Origin: Lysinibacillus fusiformis
GTDB taxonomy: Bacteria; Bacillota; Bacilli; Bacillales_A; Planococcaceae
Reading direction: 5' to 3'
DNA length: 64,000 nt
Assembly (NCBI RefSeq): GCF_007362955.1
Contig: NZ_CP041696.1
Span: 372,001-436,000 of the forward strand
The translations under genes were made by a program, and so were the position numbers. Positions within the stretch are counted from its first letter, which is position 1; every line of letters starts with the position of its first letter. Below the pieces are notes generated by a model. It was not told where the DNA came from and did not search any database. It saw only the letters and a program-made list of their open reading frames with translations. Of this stretch, positions 1-6,663 are shown one piece after another.

Positions 1-261
1 GACGACACAGTTGATTTTCATCCTAACACAGCTAAAATGACTACTGATACAAAGCGTCAAATTGAAGCGAATGTCATGATTTCTCCTTTTGAATCTGAAT
101 TTATTGGAAAAGTAATTCAAAAGGGTGAAGTAATTTTTGATTTAGGAGAAGAAGGCTTAGATGGCGTCAAAGAATTAAAATTTGTTTTTGATAGCACTTC
201 AAAAGATAACAGATTTGTTGGGGAAAAAGTAACGGTAGTTGTACCAGTAAATAAAAAATAG
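1..261 (+). CDS. C-terminal part of an unidentified protein (cut by window edge)
   Basis: The reading frame is open from base 1 and ends with a stop at 259-261, so at least 86 residues belong to a gene starting outside the window. An internal ATG at 37 has no convincing ribosome binding site. The visible part is beta-rich and hydrophilic, with no membrane segment. It could be the end of a small extracellular or lipoprotein-type accessory protein, such as those near phage immunity genes, but I do not recognise a family. A terminator follows at once, so this is the last gene of a plus-strand unit. Confidence 0.5.
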   Translation, partial: DDTVDFHPNTAKMTTDTKRQIEANVMISPFESEFIGKVIQKGEVIFDLGEEGLDGVKELKFVFDSTSKDNRFVGEKVTVVVPVNKK

Positions 262-288
262 TCACCCATCCGAGTGGCTTTTTTATTT
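261..288 (+). terminator. Intrinsic terminator
   Basis: The stem GTCAC / GTGGC (one G-T pair) is followed by a T-rich tail directly after the stop of the partial plus-strand gene. A near copy of this hairpin follows the gene ending at 9586. Confidence 0.7.
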
Positions 289-574
289 GATTCATAAAGT
301 AATTTATTTCAAAAATAGTAAAATAAAAGAATAAAAACCATTGTAATTATATATACCTTGGTATACATTTTGAACTCTTTGAATTTTGAGATCCATTTGG
401 TAATAGAGTGGAAATGATTCAAGAAATTTAAAATGATCTATTATTGTCCGAAATGTTAGTAAAGTCTCTAATGTCCTTAATCCTGTGAAAGAAACATATA
501 GAATTTATCTAGCTCAACAGTTGAACAGAATTTACCTTCGATTCAACTGTTTTTCCTTCCTGTACAATATCTTT
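289..574. other. Non-coding AT-rich stretch with one hairpin
   Basis: I see no credible gene on either strand. The only structure is an inverted repeat, ACAGTTGAA (517-525) with TTCAACTGT (542-550), followed by TTTT. It is probably a plus-strand terminator left from a deleted gene. Confidence 0.5.
517..554 (+). terminator. Probable orphan terminator
   Basis: A nine-base stem (ACAGTTGAA / TTCAACTGT) is followed by a run of T on the plus strand. No intact gene precedes it, so it may mark the end of a decayed plus-strand gene. Confidence 0.5.
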
Positions 575-736
575 CTAGCATTTAAAAGGAATAATTTCAG
601 TAACGATACACCCTGTTAGATTAGGGTAATCTGTATATAATTTTTCTATTGCTTTTTCTTCATTGTTTGCTGTAACGAAAGCACAAAGAATAATCTTTGG
701 ATGATTTGCAAAGTGAAATTTTAATTTCCATCCTAT
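575..736 (-). pseudogene. Relic of a small phage gene
   Basis: The minus strand is open for about 53 codons, ending in FKC and a stop at 575-577. It has a protein-like composition (ANNEEKAIEKLYTDYPN within it). There is no in-frame start: the only ATG is in another frame, and a stop codon lies directly upstream. I take this as the tail of a small early phage gene that lost its beginning. Function unknown. Confidence 0.4.
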
Positions 737-784
737 CTAAATCACTCCTACACATTTTCTTTCGAATAATACTCAAAATGTTTA

Positions 785-1039
785 TTAACGTTGCAACAAA
801 AAGATTCCATCTACTAATCTTTCTGAACCTAACTTAACTGTTCCTGAGTCAGTTAGATATTCTTCTTTATCCCACTTAACTTTTACGAAAAGACCACCAT
901 GAGATATGCTTTCTACCGTACCTGTCGCTTCTACACCATCTCTTTCTTTGCATGTAATCACTCTGTTATCTTTTTGGTATAAAGGTAATTCCATTTTTCT
1001 ATTGTTAATGTTAAATATCTTAGTTCGTATTATTACCAT
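785..1039 (-). CDS. Small phage protein, possible SH3-like barrel
   Basis: 84 residues starting at ATG 1039, preceded by AGAAAGGATAG. The C-terminal half is predicted by eye to be a compact beta-rich domain: GTVESISHGGLFVKVKWD reads like alternating strands with glycine turns, as in small SH3-like barrels. No cysteines cluster and there is no membrane segment. It lies 27 bases downstream of the ArpU-like gene and is probably co-transcribed. It has no homologue in the intact prophage of this window. Function unknown. Confidence 0.5.
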   Translation of the reverse strand: MVIIRTKIFNINNRKMELPLYQKDNRVITCKERDGVEATGTVESISHGGLFVKVKWDKEEYLTDSGTVKLGSERLVDGIFLLQR

Positions 1040-1066
1040 CTATCCTTTCTGAACAATATCTTTCAA

Positions 1067-1468
1067 TCACCCATTTACACTCTCCGCGTATTTATACTTA
1101 ACCATTTTCATAATTTGTGCATGTTTGTTATAAATGTAATTTGGACTTTTATCTAACTCATCTGCAATGGATATAAGCGTTTTACCCTCCACGTGATGCT
1201 TGTACAATATCTGATTATCTAACCCTCTGAATGAACTAATCAGTTTTTTCATTTCCTCTAAGTCATTCATTTTATGTGCTAATTCATGTTCAGCAGCTTC
1301 GATAATTTCTTCTAATTGAGCACCATGGCTTTCAGAAGTTAATTTTACTTTTGTTAAGTCACCATATACCAATCGTTTTAATTCCTTTTTGCTACGTTCG
1401 AGTTTAAATTCGATGTCTGCAATTTCATCCTCTAATTTTTGATAGTTCTTTAACCATTCATAATGCAT
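1067..1468 (-). CDS. ArpU/RinA-like late transcription regulator (remnant copy)
   Basis: Close relative of the protein encoded at 33396-33788. Residues about 1-85 are a charged coiled coil. The C-terminal 45 residues form a sigma-70-region-4-like helix-turn-helix (TLISIADELDKSPNYIYNKH). Proteins of this type switch on packaging and lysis genes in phages of Firmicutes. I chose ATG 1468 over the upstream GTG because AGGTG lies six bases before it. The gene is intact, so this remnant might still supply a late activator in trans. Its own targets, if any, are outside the window. Confidence 0.7.
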   Translation of the reverse strand: MHYEWLKNYQKLEDEIADIEFKLERSKKELKRLVYGDLTKVKLTSESHGAQLEEIIEAAEHELAHKMNDLEEMKKLISSFRGLDNQILYKHHVEGKTLISIADELDKSPNYIYNKHAQIMKMVKYKYAESVNG

Positions 1469-1592
1469 GTGCAGCACCTATCTTGTTTGTTTATTCTTTA
1501 CTCATATTGTGCAGTAATAAAATTGGTTTTAAAACCCAATTCATGTTAACCTTAAAGCGTGATTAGATTTACATAATTTAGGGGTGTGAAAA

Positions 1593-1766
1593 ATGCTTGG
1601 TAATTTACGTTTCTATACGCAAATTGTTTCAACAATTTTAGCTATCATCTTTGTTTTCATGAATTTTTTGGGGCATTGGTCAGCAGACAGATTCTTTCAA
1701 ATCGTATTTTTCTTTGGTATGGTATTCGCTATTTTCAGTGCGGGTATTGAAACGGAAAAAAACTAA
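1593..1766 (+). CDS. Small membrane protein, 57 aa
   Basis: ATG 1593 follows GGGGTGTG and opens a 57-codon frame. It encodes two hydrophobic stretches (TQIVSTILAIIFVFMNFLG and a second near FQIVFFFGMVFAIFSAG) and a charged tail (ETEKN). It is the only plus-strand gene between minus-strand early genes and has its own terminator, so it is an independent unit, perhaps a lysogeny-expressed accessory gene. A two-helix membrane protein; function unknown. Confidence 0.6.
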   Translation: MLGNLRFYTQIVSTILAIIFVFMNFLGHWSADRFFQIVFFFGMVFAIFSAGIETEKN

Positions 1767-1773
1767 AAAACAG

Positions 1774-1806
1774 AAGCTGATTGGAATATTCTAATCGGCT
1801 TTATTA
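1774..1806 (+). terminator. Intrinsic terminator
   Basis: A long stem AGCTGATT / AATCGGCT with GAATATTC in the middle, followed by TTTATT, directly after the 57-residue membrane protein gene. Confidence 0.7.
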
Positions 1807-1956
1807 CTACACAATATCTTTCTGTTGAATTAATTCCTTCAGTAGTTTTAGTGCCTGTTTTTTAGATTTTTTATCTAAAACATCACCTTTATCAACATTT
1901 ATAAGTAGTACCGTATTTTGAATTTCCTTTAGTTTTTCAATTGTTTTTTCATCCAC
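1807..1956 (-). CDS. Small helical phage protein, 49 aa
   Basis: GTG 1956, with GAGG nine bases upstream, opens a 49-residue lysine-rich, helix-prone protein (EKTIEKLKEIQNTVLL, then KKSKKQALKLLKELIQQ). It lies downstream of the frameshifted MazG-like gene on the same strand. There are no cysteines and no membrane segment. It could be a small DNA-binding or regulatory phage protein, but no family is recognised. Confidence 0.5.
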   Translation of the reverse strand: MDEKTIEKLKEIQNTVLLINVDKGDVLDKKSKKQALKLLKELIQQKDIV

Positions 1957-1991
1957 TTAGCACAACCTCATTTCTGAACAAAATCTTTCTA

Positions 1992-2334
1992 TTACTCCGT
2001 ATCCACACGTTTGATACTATCCTCAGCACTAAATCCATTTGGATAACGTTTTTGTAATTTAATTAAATTCGCAACTGCTATATCTTCAAGTTCTAAGCCA
2101 ACAATTGTCGCAATACCTGATAAATAATGTAGTACGTCGCCTAACTCTTTCTTCACGTCCTCCACAGGTAAATCATGCAGATTTGAACACATGTTTTTTG
2201 ATAATGTCGCCAACTTCACCAGCTTCTCCACATAAACCTAAAGCGTAATTTGATAGTGCATGTGGTTTTTCAACAACGTTTTTATGCGCTGGTAATGTAC
2301 GCTTTGATAACTCTTGAAATTTATTTAATTCCAT
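1992..2334 (-). pseudogene. MazG-like nucleotide pyrophosphohydrolase, frameshifted
   Basis: Frame one starts at ATG 2334 (MELNKFQELSKRT) and runs to a stop at 2173-2175. The second frame carries the rest (DLPVEDVKKELGDVLHYL ... RYPNGF). Joined, they give the all-alpha MazG-like fold with the E-x-x-E and ELGD metal-binding signature. The intact relative at 34265-34801 has the same start. One base gained or lost near 2175-2185 breaks the gene. Enzymes of this family hydrolyse NTPs or dNTPs to monophosphates, in phages probably to tune nucleotide pools. It overlaps the upstream gene by 14 bases. Confidence 0.75.
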
Positions 2335-2548
2335 TTTGCATTTCCTCCAATTTCTGTTTTAAAACTGTCAAATAAACAAGTTCGTCCATTAACTCTTGTC
2401 TTGCATGTTCGATCCATTCAATTGCTGTATAATCCATTGGATTAACCGTTGTACCATATTTCGCTAAACCTTTTGCAGTCTGTAATTCTAGTAAATTTTG
2501 CATATCTCGTAATACTGGATTTGCTAAGATTTGTTCTTCAATTGTCAT
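2321..2548 (-). CDS. Small MazG-like/NTP-PPase-fold phage protein
   Basis: 75 residues matching the N-terminal two thirds of the protein at 34798-35127 (QILANPVLR...GLAKYGTTV...WIEHARQELMDELVYL). The pattern of a YG-x-x-V loop, then a W-x-x-HA helix, then an acidic helix, is typical of short all-alpha NTP pyrophosphohydrolase-fold proteins in Gram-positive phages. The start overlaps the end of the zinc-finger gene by four bases (ATGA-type coupling). It is shorter than the intact copy because the C-terminus differs. Confidence 0.6.
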   Translation of the reverse strand: MTIEEQILANPVLRDMQNLLELQTAKGLAKYGTTVNPMDYTAIEWIEHARQELMDELVYLTVLKQKLEEMQNGIK

Positions 2549-2922
2549 CTCACGTTATATCTCCTTCTTATTACACGTTCAGTTACGATGTTATTCGCTA
2601 TTTTCCAGTTCTTAATTGTTCCTGGAGATACATTGCATATTTGAGCTATTTCTCTATCTGTTTTATTGACACGTTTGAACGCAAGGTATTTTTCTTTTGT
2701 TAAAGAAAGTTTTGTTCTTTTAACAACTTGAATATCATCCAAATCTAGGATTTTAATATTTCGTTTATTTACTAAACAGAGTAACTTTTGACCGTATTTT
2801 GCAATTTTTTTGCAATTGGAACATGATTCAGATTCGTGTGCTGTTTGGCAATGGCATTTAGATTGGAGGTTATCGATTTTCTGTAATATTTCAATACGCT
2901 TTTCAAGCATTTCTGCGTTCAT
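2545..2922 (-). CDS. Phage protein with zinc-binding cysteines and C-terminal helix-turn-helix
   Basis: 125 residues. The N-terminal part has a coiled helix, then a cysteine cluster (KCHCQ ... CSNCKK, residues about 23-38) that probably binds zinc. The C-terminal 50 residues (TDREIAQICNVSPGTIKNWK) form a clear helix-turn-helix of the AraC/resolvase-like kind used by phage regulators. It starts inside the end of the upstream gene (20-base overlap) and so is translationally coupled. The intact prophage has no counterpart at this position, which marks a cassette difference between the two phages. Likely DNA-binding; target unknown. Confidence 0.6.
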   Translation of the reverse strand: MNAEMLEKRIEILQKIDNLQSKCHCQTAHESESCSNCKKIAKYGQKLLCLVNKRNIKILDLDDIQVVKRTKLSLTKEKYLAFKRVNKTDREIAQICNVSPGTIKNWKIANNIVTERVIRRRYNVR

Positions 2923-3142
2923 TTACATCCCACGCTTTCTTGGTATACCAGCCTTCTTCAATATACTGCTGCACCCATTCGTTTTTGTAAGGCATAATGA
3001 CACTTGCTTTGCATCCATCTACGATTATTGCCATTTCTATAAATCGTGTATATGGATTGGGTATGGCCTTCCACAATCTATCCTGTGGCTTTTTAGCTTT
3101 AGTCACCGACTGAACAATAGGAATCCCATTGCGCATGTTCAT
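2903..3142 (-). CDS. Conserved small phage protein (remnant copy)
   Basis: 79 residues, strongly similar along its length to the product of 35124-35345 (MNMRNGIPIVQSV ... LWKAIPNPYTRFIEMAII ... GW). Two independent phages keeping it implies a real gene. It has no recognised domain. The first 20 residues are basic and the middle is strand-rich. The copy of the repeated 10-mer at 3066-3075 encodes the LWKA segment. Function unknown; it sits in the nucleotide-metabolism and recombination gene block. Confidence 0.6.
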   Translation of the reverse strand: MNMRNGIPIVQSVTKAKKPQDRLWKAIPNPYTRFIEMAIIVDGCKASVIMPYKNEWVQQYIEEGWYTKKAWDVNERRNA

Positions 3143-3150
3143 AGCGAGCC

Positions 3151-3306
3151 CTATAACTTGATTCCAAGTTCATTTTTGAACCATTCTTCAATAGCGTTAT
3201 ATTCTTCCTCGCTAATTTCCCATTCTTCTAGAAAGTCTATCAAAGAACTACGTCGGGCCTCTTTCATTAATGCATACATGAATGTGTCTAATTTATTTGG
3301 TTTCAT
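3151..3306 (-). CDS. Small acidic phage protein, 51 aa
   Basis: ATG 3306 overlaps the stop of the ERCC4-type nuclease gene, indicating translational coupling. It encodes 51 residues, helical and acidic (LIDFLEEWEISEEEYNAIEEWF). In the intact prophage the same slot is filled by an unrelated zinc-ribbon gene (35351-35551), so this is a cassette exchange. Function unknown. Confidence 0.55.
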   Translation of the reverse strand: MKPNKLDTFMYALMKEARRSSLIDFLEEWEISEEEYNAIEEWFKNELGIKL

Positions 3307-3845
3307 CAAAACGCCCCACTCTTTAGATAGTTTTTCATCTGGTAGTAAAAGTGATAGTATATAAAATTCCCACTAAACTTATTATCTAAGTAAACAATTT
3401 CAAAGCCGTAACGAGCCTTGAAAGTATTCAACGAGCCAAGTAATGCAAGTGGGTCGTATTTACTCCTGTAGGTTCCGTTTAGTATTTTCTTATAGCCTTC
3501 TGGATCTTCTAATAACAATGTTAAAGGTATATCTTGCGAACGGATTAATTCATTTTCGAAGCGTGTACGCTCGTCTTTACCTAAGTTGCCCACAATCTCA
3601 TCTACACTAGCTTTGCGCTCAACCCGGCTATTTAAATAAATGTCTCGCGCAATACCCAACTCTTCATTCTTAGGAATCATTGCTCCATAATCGCTAGTGT
3701 CGAGTTTTTTTAATTTGATTGGCACATCCTTACTGCGTAAATAATCCATGATATGACCATTTACTTGTTCACGAGTATCAACCACAATTGTGAGTGTTTT
3801 TAGGATTTTATTTAGTTCGGTATCTGTGTAATGGTAGTGAATCAT
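3306..3845 (-). CDS. ERCC4-type nuclease (remnant copy)
   Basis: 179 residues, almost identical to the product of 35551-36090. The XPF/ERCC4 nuclease core is visible: VDTREQ at residues 22-27, D-Y-G at 52-54 and V-ERK-A-S at 75-80, matching the GDX(n)ERKX3D-type active site (here ERKASVDE). Such phage nucleases cut branched or flapped DNA during replication and recombination. One difference from the intact copy is S for G in the LDT-x-DYG segment, on the nuclease face. The gene is full length, so it may still be functional in this remnant. Confidence 0.75.
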   Translation of the reverse strand: MIHYHYTDTELNKILKTLTIVVDTREQVNGHIMDYLRSKDVPIKLKKLDTSDYGAMIPKNEELGIARDIYLNSRVERKASVDEIVGNLGKDERTRFENELIRSQDIPLTLLLEDPEGYKKILNGTYRSKYDPLALLGSLNTFKARYGFEIVYLDNKFSGNFIYYHFYYQMKNYLKSGAF

Positions 3846-3988
3846 TTATAAGACACCACCATATTTAAAATTAAAGCAAGAAACAAAAACGCCCCTATTG
3901 AAGAAATAATAATTGTCAGAAATGCTCCAAAAAAGTGCTTTGCAAAATACTCAGAATCTGTAAAAAAAAGAACTAAAAACTCTTTCAT
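3842..3988 (-). CDS. Small membrane protein, 48 aa (remnant copy)
   Basis: ATG 3988 opens a 48-residue protein with one long hydrophobic helix (FLTIIISSIGAFLFLALIL). Its stop overlaps the nuclease start in an ATGA arrangement. The same gene, nearly identical, lies at 36087-36233, so it is conserved between the two phages. Single-pass membrane protein of unknown role, translationally coupled to the nuclease. Confidence 0.6.
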   Translation of the reverse strand: MKEFLVLFFTDSEYFAKHFFGAFLTIIISSIGAFLFLALILNMVVSYK

Positions 3989-4252
3989 TCACCAGCACCA
4001 CCTAGCAATTCAGGATTTTCGTAAATGTTGCCAATGACGATAGAATTATATATTCTGTGTTCGTCATACAAGAAGGTGTATTCATCATCATTTTTTAACC
4101 AATAGACACAATCTGAATAAACTACCTCGCCCACAAACGCTTGGCTTTGGTTATACACATCTTTGTAATTTTACTGAACAACATCCCCCTCAAAAATCCC
4201 CTTGCCGTTCTTGTCCTTTAAGCCTGTGTATTGCATTAAATCATAAGTTCCT
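3985..4252 (-). pseudogene. YopX-like protein, broken
   Basis: The C-terminal part matches the protein at 36230-36634 (YTGLKDKNGK ... GNIYENPELLGGAGE). A CAA-to-TAA change right after EGDVVQ stops translation, and the N-terminal part is cut at about 4252, where sequence of a different gene begins in the opposite orientation. YopX-family proteins are common in phages and plasmids of Bacillales and have no known biochemical role. Confidence 0.75.
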
Positions 4253-4393
4253 GTATCAGAATTAGAACGCTGCTTGTTATCAAATCTTGGATACATCGGA
4301 AAAAATCAAGGTGTGCCAGCTCAAGGTGATTATCAAAAAAATGCAATTCCGAGTTGTTAATTCATTATGGATGAAAAACCCAGCGGATCGTAT
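4253..4393 (+). pseudogene. Inverted fragment of a Sak4-like AAA ATPase gene
   Basis: On the plus strand this segment encodes SELERCLLSNLGYIGK followed by a recognisable continuation. It corresponds to an internal part of the ATPase encoded on the minus strand at 41166-41882. An extra A in the A-run at 4335-4341 shifts the frame. The fragment is therefore both decayed and in opposite orientation to its counterpart, and it abuts the integrase remnant at about 4393. This is a rearrangement scar. Confidence 0.8.
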
Positions 4394-5348
4394 CCTTTGG
4401 ATGGAAGAATATGTGGACCTAAAATTAGAGCCCAATACGTTTTATAATTATGAATCTACTATAAAAAATCATATATTACCTCATTTAGGTAAATATAAAG
4501 TAAAATCCTTAACTCCACATGTGTTACAGCAATTTATTAATTTGAAGACACGTGAAGGCTATGCTCGCCAAACATTAAGTATAATCATAGGTATCTTAAG
4601 CAAAGCATTAAATCATGCAGTATACCCATACAAATACATCAAAGAAAATCCTATGCATTATGTAGAACTAATGAAGGACAAAAAACGAAAACCTACTCGT
4701 GAAGACTTAAAGATTTAAACAAAAGAAAATCTAAGACTTATTAATAGTTCTTTAGATGAGGAACATCCTTTTTATTTACCATTTCACATTGGATTACATT
4801 GTGGTTTGCGTGTAGGAGAAGTTTGTGGACTCGAATGGAAACACATAAATTTTGAAGAAATGACATTGGAGGTTGAACAACAATTAGTTGGTATTAAAGA
4901 TGAAAATGGGAAAGCACAATGGCAGCCTAGACCACCTAAATCAAAGGCAGGTTATCGAACAATTCCATTTGGCAATACCCTAACCGAAATGTTAAGACGT
5001 ACAAAAAAAAGACACCTTCAAAATCGTTTAAAGTACGGTGAATTTTAACGGCAGGACCCTGAACATGATTATGTATGTAAAAAAGAAAATGGCGAACATT
5101 GTACGCCAAGTGTCATCAAATATAATACTAGAAAAATCAGTGAAAAATTAAACATTAGTTTTAACTATCACTCCTTGCGCCATACACATGCAACAACATT
5201 AATAGAGAATGGTACGCCTGTTAAAACCGTACAAAAAAGATTAGGACATAGTCGAGCTGCCGTAACAGAAGATCACTATGTCCTCCTCACTGAGAAAATG
5301 GCCAGAGATGCTGCGAACATCTTTGATTCATTCGCTCAAGATATATAA
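4394..5348 (+). pseudogene. Tyrosine integrase, truncated and with internal stops
   Basis: From LWMEEYVDL onwards the translation follows the intact integrase at 47636-48817 (core-binding domain, then the catalytic domain with GLRVGEVCGLEW, HSLRHTHAT, LGHS and the EDHYV tyrosine segment). The first about 75 residues, including the arm-binding domain, are missing. In-frame TAA codons occur at 4716-4718 and 5046-5048. The catalytic residues are still readable, so decay is recent. It lies just before a 42-bp att core, as the intact integrase does. Confidence 0.9.
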
Positions 5349-5369
5349 GAATTACTAACGTATTTTTTT

Positions 5370-5387
5370 ATGGTGGGGAATTGGTGG
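5370..5387 (+). other. Probable integrase arm-type sites of the remnant prophage
   Basis: GGTGGGG occurs twice with starts 11 bases apart (5370 and 5381), just after the broken integrase. The intact prophage has GGTGGCA repeats with the same 11-base spacing at the same place, so these are probably the arm sites of a related integrase with a slightly different specificity. Confidence 0.55.
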
Positions 5388-5453
5388 GGAGCCCCACCAT
5401 TTAACCCTTATTTCAAATAACTTAATACGCCACAAACCCTTATCATTACTGAA

Positions 5454-5495
5454 TTACTTCGTATCATCCATTTTCAGAACAGCCATGAATGCTTC
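5454..5495. other. attL: Left attachment site core (42-bp direct repeat)
   Basis: These 42 bases are identical to 48921-48962, which are the last 13 codons and stop of lepA. Flanking bases differ on both sides. The repeat is the natural crossover core of the integrase at 47636-48817. In the tandem arrangement this copy is the junction between the remnant and the intact prophage. Confidence 0.92.
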
Positions 5496-5638
5496 TTACC
5501 GTATTGTTATATTGTAGTAGATTTTTTTATATCATTTTATATCCGACAATCCTTTTAATATCAAGGGATTGTCGATCTATTTTTACCCTATTTTATCTTT
5601 CTATAACTGTTAATATATCAAGTTTATTTGCTAAACAT

Positions 5639-5656
5639 GGTGGCATGAAGGTGGCA
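5639..5656 (+). other. Probable integrase arm-type sites, left end
   Basis: GGTGGCA occurs at 5639-5645 and 5650-5656, 11 bases apart and in the same orientation as the pair at 48840-48857 near the other end. Paired direct repeats flanking the core at both ends are the usual pattern for arm-binding sites of phage tyrosine integrases. Confidence 0.65.
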
Positions 5657-5690
5657 AAAAATCAAGACCACCCATCACGGAGTGGTCTTA
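5650..5690 (-). terminator. Intrinsic terminator
   Basis: The eight-base stem AAGACCAC / GTGGTCTT (5664-5671 and 5682-5689) is followed on the minus strand by GATTTTTTG. It ends the last minus-strand gene before the attachment site. It shares its loop with the terminator at 5996-6026. Confidence 0.8.
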
Positions 5691-5692
5691 AT

Positions 5693-5902
5693 TTACTTCT
5701 GTTTACACTCAAAATAATATTCACTTGTTAGATTATTATAGATTTTTAAAATGACTTCTCCTCCTTCTTCATAGCACCGAGAACTTGCAAAATTTATTTC
5801 TTTAGTATGGAAATAACTAGTTACATTCGTTGTAAAAGAGACTACAAGTATAAGAATAACTAAAATCCACAAAACTCCATTAAGATATTTATTTTTAGTC
5901 AT
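5693..5902 (-). CDS. Small exported or membrane-anchored protein
   Basis: About 69 residues from ATG 5902, chosen because AAAGGGGGG lies six bases upstream. A basic N-terminus (MTKNKY) precedes a hydrophobic helix (VLWILVILILVVSFTT), then a short extracytoplasmic domain with two cysteines (SSRCYEEGG and YFECKQ) that could pair. It stands alone between two terminators at the extreme left of the prophage, where lysogenic accessory genes often sit. Function unknown. Confidence 0.55.
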   Translation of the reverse strand: MTKNKYLNGVLWILVILILVVSFTTNVTSYFHTKEINFASSRCYEEGGEVILKIYNNLTSEYYFECKQK

Positions 5903-5995
5903 TTTCATCCCCCCTTTAATTAATAATACCTCAAATCAGATTCATTTGGATATTTATTTCCATTTATCATTCCAGCCAATTAAATGACTAAATAC

Positions 5996-6026
5996 GAAAA
6001 CCACCCATCACGGAGTGGTCTTTTTA
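5996..6026. terminator. Intrinsic terminator, probably bidirectional
   Basis: The stem ACCAC / GTGGT with the same loop as the hairpin at 5664-5689 has CTTTTTAT on the plus side and GGTTTTC on the minus side. It ends the lipoprotein-like gene that lies to its right. Confidence 0.75.
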
Positions 6027-6068
6027 TCCAAAGAGCAACTCTACATTATACAACTACTATATTAGAAA

Positions 6069-6380
6069 TTACTCAACTAATTCTACAGTAAGTGTAGTAA
6101 TCGCAAGTGGTGCTGTATCTTGAACTGTACCATTATAACCAACTTTTACCTTATCACCAACCTGAAATGTTTCGTCTGGATTCTTTGCAAGGTTCACATG
6201 AATTATTCCATAAACTGGATTGCCTTCAGTTTTAGTTACATAAACAACAGCTTTCCGATCATTTATCATCTCTTCAATCTCCCCTATAAAAGATGCTTTA
6301 ACTTTCCTATTTGAGTTACATGTAATTAATAAACCGCAACATATTAGAAATGTAATTATCAAACTAATTTTCTTATTCAA
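6069..6380 (-). CDS. Putative lipoprotein of the DUF3221 type
   Basis: Start TTG 6380 is preferred over an upstream GTG because AAAGGGGG lies eight bases before it; the protein is then about 103 residues. The N-terminus is a typical export signal (MNKKISLIITFLICCGLL) followed by a cysteine in ITCNS that could be lipidated, although T at -1 is unusual. The rest (VGDKVKVGYNGTVQD near the end) resembles YobA/DUF3221 proteins of Bacillus, small beta-barrel domains of unknown role. Probably surface-exposed and expressed in the lysogen. Confidence 0.6.
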   Translation of the reverse strand: MNKKISLIITFLICCGLLITCNSNRKVKASFIGEIEEMINDRKAVVYVTKTEGNPVYGIIHVNLAKNPDETFQVGDKVKVGYNGTVQDTAPLAITTLTVELVE

Positions 6381-6476
6381 AATATAATCCCCCTTTAAAT
6401 CTACTTCAAACACTATAACCTTCTTCTTTAGATTAATATTATCTTAAATTAACATTTATTGGTGCATCAATTTCAT

Positions 6477-6572
6477 TTACCATTCCAGCCAATTATCTAA
6501 CGATGGTTCACCTTGCACTATCGATTGTGGAAGGCTATCACGTTCATTTAACCAGTTATAGAAAGGCACAAG
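6477..6572 (-). pseudogene. Duplicated C-terminal fragment of the winged-helix gene
   Basis: The minus strand encodes VPFYNWLNERDSLPQ and continues to NWLEW and a stop. The first part matches the end of the protein at 7094-7969 (VPFYNWLNERDSFPQ), whose own last residues are different. The original C-terminus therefore seems to lie here, separated from its gene by the spore-surface gene at 6664-7077. A copy of the repeated 10-mer is at 6526-6535. Confidence 0.7.
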
Positions 6573-6663
6573 ACTCCCTCAAATAAATTAAATTTCATCG
6601 AGTTAATAACCCTTCTCTCTTACATTTTTATACATATCATTAAAGATGAAAGGAGGGAAAATA

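Larger units (their letters stand above)
561..1990 (-). repeat. Four-copy intercistronic repeat
   Basis: A sequence close to AGAAAGATATTGTTCAGAAA (minus strand) recurs at 561-576, 1050-1064, 1811-1824 and 1975-1990. Each copy lies at the junction between one small gene and the next. In two cases it runs into the ribosome binding site of the downstream gene. This suggests gene cassettes assembled by recombination at short homologies, or a translated tail; I cannot tell which. Confidence 0.5.
1..5453. mobile_element. Decayed remnant of a first, tandem prophage
   Basis: This stretch carries minus-strand homologues of the genes found at 33.4-36.6 kb in the intact prophage (ArpU-like regulator, MazG-like proteins, ERCC4-type nuclease, small membrane protein, YopX-like protein) in the same order. 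They are interrupted by frameshifts and premature stops. They are followed by an inverted piece of a recombinase gene and a broken integrase that ends next to the left copy of the 42-bp lepA repeat. I read it as an older prophage at the same attachment site that lost most of its genome. Its left end lies outside the window. Confidence 0.8.

Noticed and set aside
2810-3364. Plus-strand 184-codon open frame
   Set aside because: It is the reverse of three conserved minus-strand genes and has a Cys/Phe/His-rich unlikely composition.
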